Shown: positions 1 through 5,931 of the stretch, in pieces
How the letters are laid out: each line of letters opens with the position of its first letter
Numbering within the stretch: the first letter of the stretch is position 1
Origin: Mycoplasma sp. CAG:472
GTDB lineage: Bacteria > Bacillota_I > Bacilli_A > RF39 > UBA660
DNA: 10,946 nucleotides
Assembly: GCA_000437315.1 (NCBI GenBank)
Contig: FR899406.1
Coordinates: 1 to 10,946 of the forward strand
Reading direction: 5' to 3'
The notes under the pieces: model-generated
What the model was told of the DNA's origin: nothing
The model's database searches: none
Seen by the model: only the letters and a program-made list of their open reading frames with translations
Program-made: the position numbers and the translations under genes

Positions 1-1
1 T

Positions 2-262
2 AGTGATTGTAAAAATAATGATTGGGTATTTAAATCACAAAATAATTTTGTAAGTAGTGGAGAATGGTTACTTTCCCCTTATTCTTCGTATTCGCGTGAT
101 GCTGCTGCTTTGAACGGGGCAGGCTTTGTGATCCTCGACGGCAACAACTATGTCGACGACTTCCAGTTTGCGGTGCGTCCGACATTTTATCTAGATTCTA
201 GTATCCTAAAAATTGTAGGTACAGGAGATGGAACTAAGGATAACGCATATCGTGTTGGGTAA
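2..262 (+). CDS. C-terminal end of a surface/CLec-like (DUF6273/FISUMP-like) protein, 5' truncated
   Basis: The reading frame is open from the window edge to a TAA at 260-262, giving the last 86 residues. The translation contains WLLSPYSSYSRDAA, then GFVILDGNN and FQFAVRPTFYL, and ends DSSILKIVGTGDGTKDNAYRVG (two adjacent pieces). The order W-L-x-SP, a glycine-rich middle and a closing VRP-hydrophobic motif is typical of the C-terminal module of secreted proteins of the DUF6273/FISUMP type, which have a C-type-lectin-like look. The family is recognised by eye only. Codons at about 95-184 are GC-rich (about 58% by hand count), unlike both flanks, which suggests recombination into the gene end. 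It lies just upstream of the Tad operon, so it could encode an exported adhesin or minor pilin; that is inference. Confidence 0.6.
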   Translation, partial: SDCKNNDWVFKSQNNFVSSGEWLLSPYSSYSRDAAALNGAGFVILDGNNYVDDFQFAVRPTFYLDSSILKIVGTGDGTKDNAYRVG

Positions 263-274
263 TGTAAGAACTAA

Positions 275-349
275 GGTAATGTGCGTGGCGTCAGTATCCG
301 CCCCGCACTGCCGATTTTGAAAATTCAACAAAGAAATTGTAAAGTTTAA
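275..349 (+). pseudogene. Orphan coding relic with an RPALPI end motif
   Basis: After the stop at 260-262 and a second in-frame TAA at 272-274, the same frame reads GNVRGVSIRPALPILK and runs to TAA at 347-349. Bases 281-316 are about two-thirds G+C. The VRG-x-S-IRPALPI string resembles the VRP-type closing motif of the gene just upstream. There is no start codon with a ribosome binding site, so it is unlikely to be translated alone. It reads as the leftover tail of an older or alternative C-terminal cassette after recombination. It could also be chance, because the segment is short. Confidence 0.4.
317..345 (+). promoter_or_regulatory. Possible promoter for the Tad operon
   Basis: TTGAAA (317-322) and TAAAGT (340-345) are separated by 17 nt, with the first Tad gene starting 21 nt further on. 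The -10 box is weak, and TTGAAAATTCAA around the -35 is a small palindrome. AT-rich sequence gives such matches by chance, so this is only a candidate. Confidence 0.27.
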
Positions 350-366
350 AAAATTGAAAGGAAATT

Positions 367-666
367 ATGAATAAAAAAGGGCAAGCATTAATTGAATTTA
401 TAATTATATTACCAATATTTATTATGATGATGTTGGCCGTTTTTGATTGCGTAAGAATATATAGTGAGAAAAGTAAATTGGAGGGTATACTCGAAGATGT
501 TATACTTGATGATACTACTTACTCTGATGTAAATGTAACTAAAAATAGTGTTAATAAAGGAACTGAATATGTTGTAAGTAAAGATATAGAAATATATAGT
601 CCAGTAGTAAGTGTAGTAACTGGTAATAAATATAATGTTACTGTAAAAAGGATTGTTTATGAATAA
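367..666 (+). CDS. tadE: TadE-like pseudopilin (Tad pilus)
   Basis: This 99-residue protein has a class III (type IV pilin-like) export signal: basic NKK, then G5|Q6-A-L-I-E10-F, with glutamate at +5 of the predicted mature protein. A hydrophobic helix follows to about residue 28 (IIILPIFIMMMLAVFD), and the rest is a small external domain. G-Q-A-L-I-E-F followed by a proline-containing helix is the signature of TadE pseudopilins, minor pilins cut by a TadV/CpaA-type peptidase and needed for Tad pilus assembly at the membrane. The start is set by GAAAGG at 356-361, five bases before the ATG. It is the first gene of a six-gene pilus operon and overlaps the next gene by 8 nt. No peptidase gene is in the window, so processing depends on a gene elsewhere. 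Confidence 0.75.
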   Translation: MNKKGQALIEFIIILPIFIMMMLAVFDCVRIYSEKSKLEGILEDVILDDTTYSDVNVTKNSVNKGTEYVVSKDIEIYSPVVSVVTGNKYNVTVKRIVYE

Positions 667-1024
667 AAAAGGACAAGTATTAGTGCTATTTATAATATGT
701 ATACCAATTATGATAACACTATTTTCTTATTTAATTGAGGTAAGTTATATAGCATATAATAAACATAAAATATATTCAGTTACTAAAACTATTATTGCAA
801 AAAACTATTCAAATGATAATTTATTTGATATAATAAATATGTATAAAGATAATGATATTGATGTTAAAGATTTAAAGATTGATAATTCTTTAGGCTATAA
901 TATTTCATTTAAAACAAGTATTCCTAGTTTACTTGGAAAATTAATTAATAAATCTTCTTATGACATTGATATTAATATAACAGGGGTTAAGGAAAATGGT
1001 AAAATAAAATACCAAAGAGGCTAG
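659..1024 (+). CDS. Second TadE/TadG-like pseudopilin
   Basis: A protein of about 121 residues starting MNKKGQVLVLF, with the same NKKG|Q signal and helix (about residues 6-27) as the preceding gene; the two are probably old paralogues. It lacks the +5 glutamate (leucine instead), like TadF/TadG-type components, and its external part differs. I chose the ATG at 659 over a TTG at 653 because the ribosome site AAAAGG (646-651) is 7 nt from the ATG but only 1 nt from the TTG, and because the ATG gives the conserved NKKGQ start. It overlaps the stop of the first gene and is followed 1 nt later by the ATPase gene, so translation is probably coupled. The likely role is a minor pilin or assembly-platform cap. 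Confidence 0.65.
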   Translation: MNKKGQVLVLFIICIPIMITLFSYLIEVSYIAYNKHKIYSVTKTIIAKNYSNDNLFDIINMYKDNDIDVKDLKIDNSLGYNISFKTSIPSLLGKLINKSSYDIDINITGVKENGKIKYQRG

Positions 1025-1025
1025 T

Positions 1026-1784
1026 ATGGGAAAAAAGGGTAAAAGTATATGTTTATTTTCTTCGAAAGGTGGAACTGGTAAAAGCAGTATTGCTACTTTA
1101 TTAAGTGGTTTTTTTGCTATGCAAGATAAAAAAGTTTTAATAATAGATTTTGATTTATCTTTTGGAAGTATAGGTCTTTTATTAAATAAAGAAAGTAATA
1201 AAAATATATATGATCTTTATAGTGATTATAGTAATAATAAATTTACTGATATAAGTGATTATGTAACTAAATATAATGATAATATACTTTTTTTAGCAAG
1301 TTCTAGTGATCCAAGACAAGGAGTTAAAATAAATGATGCTTTTATTAAATTTATTTTAGAAAAAAGTATATATTCATATGATTATATAATAATTGATACA
1401 AATAGTGATTGTTCTAATGTAAATATTGATTTACTTGATAATGTAGATAATGTTTTATTTATAATGAATAATGATTTACTTAATATTAAAAATATGCGTA
1501 GTATGATTAATATCTTTAAAGTTGCTGGTAAAACAAATTATAAAGTATTATTAAATGAAAGTACAAATCCTTATAAAAATTATTATAGTTTATATGATAT
1601 TAAGAAAATGATTGGAACTGGAGTAGATTATAATTTAACTAGTAAATTCTTTATGAAAAATTATGATTCACTTGTATTTGATGGAAGTATTATTACACTA
1701 GATAAAAAGTTTAGTAAATATTATCCTAAAGCAAATAAAGTTTTTATGAGTATTTATAATGATATGGAGGAAAATAATGAGTAG
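1026..1784 (+). CDS. tadZ: TadZ/CpaE-like MinD-family ATPase
   Basis: A P-loop ATPase of the MinD/ParA superfamily. The deviant Walker A is SKGGTGKSS with the signature lysine K14 and P-loop K19. The A' motif is LIIDFDLSFGS (D41, D43) and the Walker B-like strand is YDYIIIDTNSD (D124). In Tad systems TadZ/CpaE positions the pilus machine at the membrane or pole. At 252 residues it is shorter than classical CpaE/TadZ, because the P-loop begins at residue 14 and there is no N-terminal receiver-like domain. The ribosome site AGAGG at 1016-1020 precedes the ATG by 5 nt. It lies immediately before the CpaF-type ATPase and overlaps it by 8 nt, the usual Tad order, which supports TadZ over a chromosome-partition or division-site MinD. 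Confidence 0.8.
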   Translation: MGKKGKSICLFSSKGGTGKSSIATLLSGFFAMQDKKVLIIDFDLSFGSIGLLLNKESNKNIYDLYSDYSNNKFTDISDYVTKYNDNILFLASSSDPRQGVKINDAFIKFILEKSIYSYDYIIIDTNSDCSNVNIDLLDNVDNVLFIMNNDLLNIKNMRSMINIFKVAGKTNYKVLLNESTNPYKNYYSLYDIKKMIGTGVDYNLTSKFFMKNYDSLVFDGSIITLDKKFSKYYPKANKVFMSIYNDMEENNE

Positions 1785-3093
1785 TTTAAAAGAGGTATTT
1801 AAATATGATGATACTGAAAATAATAATAATATAGTGGACTATGATGTATTTTCCAATAAAGATTTACTTGATAGTTTAAGAACTAAAATTGTAGAAAATA
1901 TAATTGATTTAAATCTTAAAAATGAAGATAATATAACTTCATTTATCTCAAGGGAAATTGATAAAGCTGTTGTAGGTATAGAACTTACCTCAATGGAAAG
2001 AAATTATTTATATAATTTAATTGAAAATGAAATAAATGGTTATGGACCTTTAACAGAACTTTTAAAGGATGAAAATATAACTGAAATAATGGTTAATTCT
2101 CCAAGTGAAATATATATTGAACTTGATGGTAATTTAATTAAGGATGAAAGTGTTTCCTTTATTAATGATGAACATATTATTAGAACAATTCAAAAGTTAA
2201 TAGAGCCAATGGGAAGAACTATTGATTCATCATCACCAATGGTAGACTCTCGTTTAAAAGATGGATCACGTATTAATGCTGTTATTCCACCACTTGCAAC
2301 AAAAGGACCAGTTATTACAATAAGAAAGTTTAAAGCAAGTATTTCTTCGGCAGATGAACTAATAAGACTTGGAACTATTACACCAGATATGGCAACATTT
2401 TTGGAAGCATGTGTTAAATCTAAACTTAATATTTTAGTATGCGGAGGAACTGGAAGTGGTAAAACAACACTTTTAAATATCTTAAGTAGTTTTATACCAG
2501 AAAAAGAAAGAATTATAACGATTGAAGATGCTGCAGAACTAAGACTTTCTCAACCTCATGTTATTACACTTGAAACAAGAACAACAAACTATGAAAAAAG
2601 TGGAGAAGTAACAATTAGAGATTTAGTAAGAAATTCACTTCGTATGAGACCAGATAGAATTATTGTTGGTGAAGTAAGAGGAAAAGAAGCCTTTGATATG
2701 TTACAAGCTATGAATACAGGTCATGAAGGAAGTTTAACAACTCTACACGCAAATGGTAATTTAGATGCACTTCATAGACTTGAAACAATGGTTTTAATGG
2801 CAAATATTGATTTACCAGTAAGAGCAGTAAGAGAGTATATTTATAATGCAATTAATATTACTATAAATATTGAAAGACTTTCTGATGGTAAAAGAAAAGT
2901 AAGTGGAATATCTGAAATTGTTGGTTTTAATGGTGATGAAATAGAGCTTAATGATATATTTACATTTAACCAAGAGGGTATTACAGATATTGGTGAAGTA
3001 AATGGAAGTTTTAAAGTAAGTAAAAAAATACCTAACTGTATAAAAAGACTTGAAAGTTATGGTTTTAAGGATATAAGAAAAATATTTAAATAG
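1777..3093 (+). CDS. tadA: TadA/CpaF pilus motor ATPase
   Basis: A secretion ATPase of the VirB11/GspE superfamily, 438 residues. Walker A is GGTGSGKTT (223-231). The Asp box follows in IITIEDAAELRL, Walker B is RIIVGEVRG (from 294, E299), and the His box is HEGSLTTLHANG (316-327). The N-terminal part carries the CpaF features GPLTELLKDENITEIMVN and SSPMVDSRLKDGSRINAV. It forms the cytoplasmic hexamer that drives Tad pilus extension and perhaps retraction. The start is the ATG at 1777, inside the end of the previous gene: GGAGG at 1766-1770 gives 6-nt spacing. An in-frame ATG at 1759 would put that site inside the gene and lacks its own. The most conserved protein of the window. Confidence 0.93.
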   Translation: MSSLKEVFKYDDTENNNNIVDYDVFSNKDLLDSLRTKIVENIIDLNLKNEDNITSFISREIDKAVVGIELTSMERNYLYNLIENEINGYGPLTELLKDENITEIMVNSPSEIYIELDGNLIKDESVSFINDEHIIRTIQKLIEPMGRTIDSSSPMVDSRLKDGSRINAVIPPLATKGPVITIRKFKASISSADELIRLGTITPDMATFLEACVKSKLNILVCGGTGSGKTTLLNILSSFIPEKERIITIEDAAELRLSQPHVITLETRTTNYEKSGEVTIRDLVRNSLRMRPDRIIVGEVRGKEAFDMLQAMNTGHEGSLTTLHANGNLDALHRLETMVLMANIDLPVRAVREYIYNAINITINIERLSDGKRKVSGISEIVGFNGDEIELNDIFTFNQEGITDIGEVNGSFKVSKKIPNCIKRLESYGFKDIRKIFK

Positions 3094-3104
3094 AAAGGAT
3101 TTGT

Positions 3105-4112
3105 ATGAAAGAAATGCTACCAAAAATAATTGTAATACTTGGTATATGCATAATATTTATAATATGTGCATTTCTTTTTGTGCGATTATATTTTTCTATA
3201 AAACTAGAAAATAAATTAAAAAAATTTATAGTTAATGTAAGTGAAAATAATACTATAAGTTTTGTTGATAGATTAATGATATTCTTTTTAAAAATAATTA
3301 AAAAGATATCTAAATTAAATAGTAAGTCAGTAATACTTAAAAAATATTCTGTTAGGCTTTCAAAATATTTAATTTATAATAAAAGTAATAATTTAAGTTC
3401 AATTGATTATGTTTCTATTAAAATATTATATATGATATTTATTGATATTCTTTATGTAATAATGTCTATTTTAAAGGGTGTTAAAACAGATTTATCACTT
3501 TTTATAATACTTTCATTTGTAAGCTTTTTTATGATAGATATAATTTTAATAATAGTTTATAAAAAGAAAAGAAATACTATTGAAGCAGGTCTTTTACAAG
3601 CAATTGTTATTATGAATAGTGCCTTTAAAAGTGGAAAAAATATTTGGCAAGCAATTAATATTGTTAAAACCTCTACAGAAAGTCCTATAAAAGAGGAATT
3701 TGAAATTATTTCTAAAGATATTGATTATGGACTTGATCTTCTTACAGTATTTGAAAGATTTTATAATAGAGTAAAGGTTGAGGAAGTTAAATATATTACA
3801 TCATCATTATCACTTTTAAATAAAACTGGTGGTAATATAGTTTCAGTATTTAATATGATTGAAAAACACTTTTATGATAAATTAAAAATAAAAAATGAAC
3901 TTAATTCTTTAACAAGTTCAAGTAAAATGCTTTATCGTATTTTGGTCGTTATACCATTTGTATTTATAATTGTTATTACTATGCTTAATAAAGATTATTT
4001 TAAAGTATTAATAACTACAAAAATAGGTATTATAATTGATTTCTTTATTCTACTTATATATGTAATTTATATTATAACAATTAAGAAAATAACGAAGGTG
4101 GAGAAAGTATGA
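3105..4112 (+). CDS. tadB: TadB-like platform protein (T2SSF family)
   Basis: A 335-residue integral membrane protein with an N-terminal helix (about 6-28), a central pair (about 107-152) and two C-terminal helices (about 278-328). A cytoplasmic T2SSF-type domain follows the central pair from about residue 166 (AIVIMNSAFKSGKNIWQAI) and includes LTVFERFYNRV and SLLNKTGGN. This matches TadB/GspF-like inner-membrane platforms that transmit movement from the ATPase to the pilus. The ribosome site GAAAGGA overlaps the tadA stop. It ends at TGA 4110-4112 in an ATGA overlap with tadC. This is the only TGA stop I see in the window, and an AAG-TAA follows directly in frame, so a TGA-as-tryptophan code would add just two residues. 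Confidence 0.85.
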   Translation: MKEMLPKIIVILGICIIFIICAFLFVRLYFSIKLENKLKKFIVNVSENNTISFVDRLMIFFLKIIKKISKLNSKSVILKKYSVRLSKYLIYNKSNNLSSIDYVSIKILYMIFIDILYVIMSILKGVKTDLSLFIILSFVSFFMIDIILIIVYKKKRNTIEAGLLQAIVIMNSAFKSGKNIWQAINIVKTSTESPIKEEFEIISKDIDYGLDLLTVFERFYNRVKVEEVKYITSSLSLLNKTGGNIVSVFNMIEKHFYDKLKIKNELNSLTSSSKMLYRILVVIPFVFIIVITMLNKDYFKVLITTKIGIIIDFFILLIYVIYIITIKKITKVEKV

Positions 4113-4810
4113 AAGTAAATGATTTTTATAAAAATATATATTCAACATCTTCGATTAAAGCCTTAGAAAGTAAATTTAATTATTTATCCTATGATAAGAA
4201 AATTAATATTAATGAATTTCTAACAGTTAGAATTATCTTATCTTTACTTATATTTATAGTTTCAATATACTATTTTAATTCAGGATATTTTATTGCTCCA
4301 ATACTAACATTTTTATTCTATATATTTTTTGAATATATTTGTATTGATGTCAAAATTAAAAAAAGAGCAAGAAAACTAGAAAGCGATGCAATATTCTTTT
4401 TTGAGGTATTGAATTTAACTATTCAAAGTGAAAGAAATTTAAAATTATGTATAAGTATTACCTCTAAAAGTATTGATAGTGATTTAAGTACTGAGTTTAA
4501 AAGAATGCTTGATGAAGTAGGTTATGGAAAATCTTTAACCGAGGGCTTAAGGGATTTAATGAAAAGAATACCTTCGAAAAGTGTTTGTAATGTAATATTA
4601 AATATTATCGAAGCAAATGAATTTGGTAATAGTATCGAAGGAGCTTTAACTAATCAAATAAACTACTTAACTGATAAAAGAATCCTTGATATTAAAGAAA
4701 GTATTAATAAAATGCCTATGAAAATATCTATAGTATCAGTACTTTTATTTCTACCACTTATGATGCTTTTGATATTAGGCCCAATATTTATAAATTATAT
4801 TTTAAAATAA
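4109..4810 (+). CDS. tadC: TadC-like platform protein (T2SSF family)
   Basis: A 233-residue membrane protein with two helices at about 40-78, a cytoplasmic T2SSF domain from about residue 98 (FEVLNLTIQSERNLKLCIS), and a C-terminal helix (about 208-231). The motif LTEGLRDLMKRIPSKSVCNVI and the downstream EANEFGNSIEGAL are typical of TadC, which pairs with TadB to form the pilus platform. Its ATG overlaps the tadB stop (ATGA), with GGTGGAG upstream as ribosome site, so translation is coupled. It is the last gene of the operon; its stop codon lies within the 5' arm of the terminator stem. Confidence 0.83.
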   Translation: MKVNDFYKNIYSTSSIKALESKFNYLSYDKKININEFLTVRIILSLLIFIVSIYYFNSGYFIAPILTFLFYIFFEYICIDVKIKKRARKLESDAIFFFEVLNLTIQSERNLKLCISITSKSIDSDLSTEFKRMLDEVGYGKSLTEGLRDLMKRIPSKSVCNVILNIIEANEFGNSIEGALTNQINYLTDKRILDIKESINKMPMKISIVSVLLFLPLMMLLILGPIFINYILK

Positions 4811-4835
4811 CTAGAAAAGAATCTAGTTATTTTTT
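4804..4835 (+). terminator. Rho-independent terminator of the Tad operon
   Basis: A perfect 12-bp inverted repeat, 4804-4815 (AAAATAACTAGA) with 4822-4833 (TCTAGTTATTTT), has a 6-nt loop AAAGAA and runs into a T tract to 4835. The stem is AT-rich but long. It includes the tadC stop codon and separates the pilus operon from the leader region that follows. Confidence 0.8.
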
Positions 4836-4844
4836 AATGTTTAA

Positions 4845-4877
4845 ATGTAAATCACTTTACATAAAATTATATGTAAA
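4845..4877. repeat. Three alternating ATGTAAA/TTTACAT arms
   Basis: ATGTAAA (4845-4851), TTTACAT (4856-4862) and ATGTAAA (4871-4877). The middle arm can pair with either neighbour (4-nt or 8-nt loop), giving two mutually exclusive hairpins, or the three can serve as half-sites of a DNA operator. They lie before the putative promoter of the next gene. Confidence 0.45.
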
Positions 4878-4893
4878 ATAAGTGTTAAATATT

Positions 4894-4923
4894 TTGATGA
4901 AAAGTGTCAAAAAAGTGTAAAAT
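4894..4923 (+). promoter_or_regulatory. Possible promoter upstream of the 5130 gene
   Basis: TTGATG (4894-4899) and TAAAAT (4918-4923) are 18 nt apart, with the direct repeats AAGTGT in and around the spacer. It lies after the Tad terminator and before the three Shine-Dalgarno sequences, so a transcript would carry the whole leader. The AT-rich background weakens the call. Confidence 0.4.
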
Positions 4924-4991
4924 TTTAACTTTTTTTAGGAAATTTAAACAAAAAAGGAGGAAATCAGAAATTTTCCGGTAATAAGTATAGT

Positions 4992-5017
4992 GAAAGGAGA
5001 AATTTAAAATGACATAG
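4992..5017 (+). other. Minimal ORF 1: GAAAGGAG + ATG-ACA-TAG
   Basis: GAAAGGAG at 4992-4999 stands 9 nt before ATG 5009-5011, followed by ACA and TAG (5015-5017). The site is as strong as any in the window, yet the product would be Met-Thr. It closely resembles the second unit 64 nt downstream (same ribosome site, same ATGACATA). Confidence 0.45.
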
Positions 5018-5055
5018 TAAAATTTTAAAAAAGTAAAATAAGCGTAAAGTAAAAA

Positions 5056-5079
5056 GAAAGGAGAAATATTATGACATAA
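5056..5079 (+). other. Minimal ORF 2: GAAAGGAG + ATG-ACA-TAA
   Basis: GAAAGGAG at 5056-5063 stands 7 nt before ATG 5071-5073, then ACA and TAA (5077-5079). It is followed 50 nt later by the ATG of the 5130 gene, in another frame. It repeats minimal ORF 1 almost exactly. It could act as an upstream ORF that sets initiation at 5130, or could mark a frameshifted original start. Confidence 0.45.
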
Positions 5080-5129
5080 AATTAATTTTAAGTGCTAGAT
5101 TAATTTATTTCAAAAAAAGTAAAAAAAAT

Positions 5130-5696
5130 ATGCAAAATAATTTATACAATATAAGAAATGAAAATATGAAATATTATTTTAAATCTAAATTAAGACATCT
5201 TTCAAAAGGTTCTAATATTTATAAAGATGTTACAGAAAATTTTCTATTATTTACAGTTCCCAATAATCATAATATATCATTTGCTAAAGAAATTATTGTT
5301 AATGGAAAAACTTATAAACTTAATAATCAAAATAAGTTTAATTTTAGAAATAACGAAATAAATGTAGCATTTTGGTTAATTAAAACTATTGGAGGTAAAG
5401 TTGAGTTAAGATTTGAAATTGGAGAAGAGCGAAATATAATTAGTGCAGATTATAATTTCTTATCTGAACCTTTAGATTTAAAAGAAATAAAAAGGGGAGC
5501 TAGTAAATATTCATTTGGTCACAATGTTATTAAACAAGCAAAATCATTTATAATGGATGTTACAAATAATAATAATAATATGACTGATGAGTTAATTAAT
5601 GCTAATTTAGAAAATGCTTTTAACTATAAACAAGATTTAAATTATATAATTGTCAAAAGAGATAATGATTTACTAGGTATCTATAAAAGAAAATAG
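5130..5696 (+). CDS. Hypothetical protein, 188 aa
   Basis: I do not recognise this protein. It is polar and basic at the N-terminus (YYFKSKLRHLSKGSNIYKD), with a likely beta-rich middle (NFLLFTVPNN, EIIVNGKTYKL, VAFWLIKTIGGKVELRF) and a helical, asparagine-rich C-terminal third ending IIVKRDNDLLGIYKRK. No signal peptide or membrane segment is seen, so it is probably cytoplasmic. The ATG at 5130 has no Shine-Dalgarno; only A-runs precede it. The frame stays open upstream to 5037, covering the ribosome site of minimal ORF 2 in the -1 frame relative to that ORF's ATG, but has no ATG there. The true start is therefore uncertain: reinitiation at 5130, a frameshift, or a damaged start. Codon use is native. 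The minus-strand small-RNA array begins 14 nt after its stop. Confidence 0.65.
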   Translation: MQNNLYNIRNENMKYYFKSKLRHLSKGSNIYKDVTENFLLFTVPNNHNISFAKEIIVNGKTYKLNNQNKFNFRNNEINVAFWLIKTIGGKVELRFEIGEERNIISADYNFLSEPLDLKEIKRGASKYSFGHNVIKQAKSFIMDVTNNNNNMTDELINANLENAFNYKQDLNYIIVKRDNDLLGIYKRK

Positions 5697-5709
5697 TGCA
5701 TTAAGACAT

Positions 5710-5756
5710 AAAAAAGAAGCGATACCCTCTGCATACAGCAGTGGGACCGCTTCCAT
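5710..5756 (-). ncRNA. Candidate small hairpin RNA, copy 1 (about 47 nt)
   Basis: The predicted start is the A at 5756, 7 nt past the -10 box, giving 5'-AUGGAAGCGGUCCC. It folds as GAAGCG/CGCUUC plus G-U and U-A pairs, a bulged U, CCC/GGG, an A-A mismatch, CUGC/GCAG and a 5-nt loop UGUAU, then a T6 tract (5715-5710). The hairpin is both the RNA body and the terminator. It is last in the minus-strand order and faces the 3' end of the 5130 gene. Confidence 0.6.
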
Positions 5757-5762
5757 AAATTC

Positions 5763-5792
5763 ATTCTATCATATGTGTTTACTGTCTGTCAA
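5763..5792 (-). promoter_or_regulatory. Sigma-A-type promoter for small RNA copy 1
   Basis: On the minus strand TTGACA (5792-5787) is perfect. It is followed by an 18-nt spacer and TAGAAT (5768-5763), preceded by TGA as an extended -10. The -35 starts 2 nt after the T tract of copy 2. Confidence 0.7.
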
Positions 5793-5794
5793 AT

Positions 5795-5841
5795 AAAAAA
5801 AGAAGCGATACCCTCTGCACAAGCAGTGGGACCGCTTCCAT
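5795..5841 (-). ncRNA. Candidate small hairpin RNA, copy 2 (about 47 nt)
   Basis: The predicted start is the A at 5841. The stem is the same as copy 1, with a 4-nt loop UUGU and a T7 tract (5801-5795). Only the loop and the tract length differ from copy 1 within the RNA. Confidence 0.6.
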
Positions 5842-5847
5842 AAATTC

Positions 5848-5877
5848 ATTCTATCATATGCGTTTACTGACTGTCAA
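5848..5877 (-). promoter_or_regulatory. Sigma-A-type promoter for small RNA copy 2
   Basis: Minus-strand TTGACA (5877-5872), an 18-nt spacer and extended -10 TGA-TAGAAT (-10 at 5853-5848). The geometry to the hairpin is the same as in copies 1 and 3. Confidence 0.7.
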
Positions 5878-5879
5878 AT

Positions 5880-5925
5880 AAAAAAGAAGCGACACCCTCT
5901 GCACAAGCAGTGGGATCGCTTCCAT
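5880..5925 (-). ncRNA. Candidate small hairpin RNA, copy 3 (about 46 nt)
   Basis: The predicted start is the A at 5925, giving 5'-AUGGAAGCGAUCCC, with loop UUGU and a T6 tract (5885-5880). Two stem positions differ from copies 1 and 2 (G-U becomes A-U; U-A becomes U-G) and both still pair. It is first in minus-strand order. Confidence 0.6.
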
Positions 5926-5931
5926 AAGATC

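Larger units (their letters stand above)
4836..5129 (+). other. Non-coding leader region, 294 nt, with repeated ribosome sites
   Basis: There is no ordinary gene here on either strand. The region contains a set of ATGTAAA/TTTACAT inverted repeats (4845-4877), a possible promoter (4894-4923), a strong AAGGAGG (4954-4960) with no ATG at a useful distance, and two GAAAGGAG + ATG-ACA-stop units at 4992-5017 and 5056-5079. A-rich runs lead into the ATG at 5130. The arrangement looks like a translated regulatory leader for the 5130 gene, or the decayed start of a former gene. Confidence 0.5.

Noticed and set aside
653..658. TTG start for the second pseudopilin
   Set aside because: Only 1 nt from the ribosome site; the ATG at 659 has proper spacing and the family-type N-terminus.
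1759..1776. Upstream ATG for TadA
   Set aside because: No ribosome site before it, and the strong GGAGG at 1766-1770 clearly serves the ATG at 1777.
2812..3123. 103-codon minus-strand open frame
   Set aside because: It lies opposite the conserved tadA 3' end and the tadB start, with a low-complexity Phe/Tyr/Ile/Ser translation; a shadow of AT-rich coding sequence.
4110..4112. TGA read as tryptophan (mycoplasma code)
   Set aside because: All tryptophans checked are TGG, and reading through this TGA would add only two residues before TAA.
5795..5925. Short ORF starting at the ATGG of each small RNA
   Set aside because: No ribosome site, and the loop-length difference puts copy 1 in another frame after the loop, so a conserved peptide is not supported.
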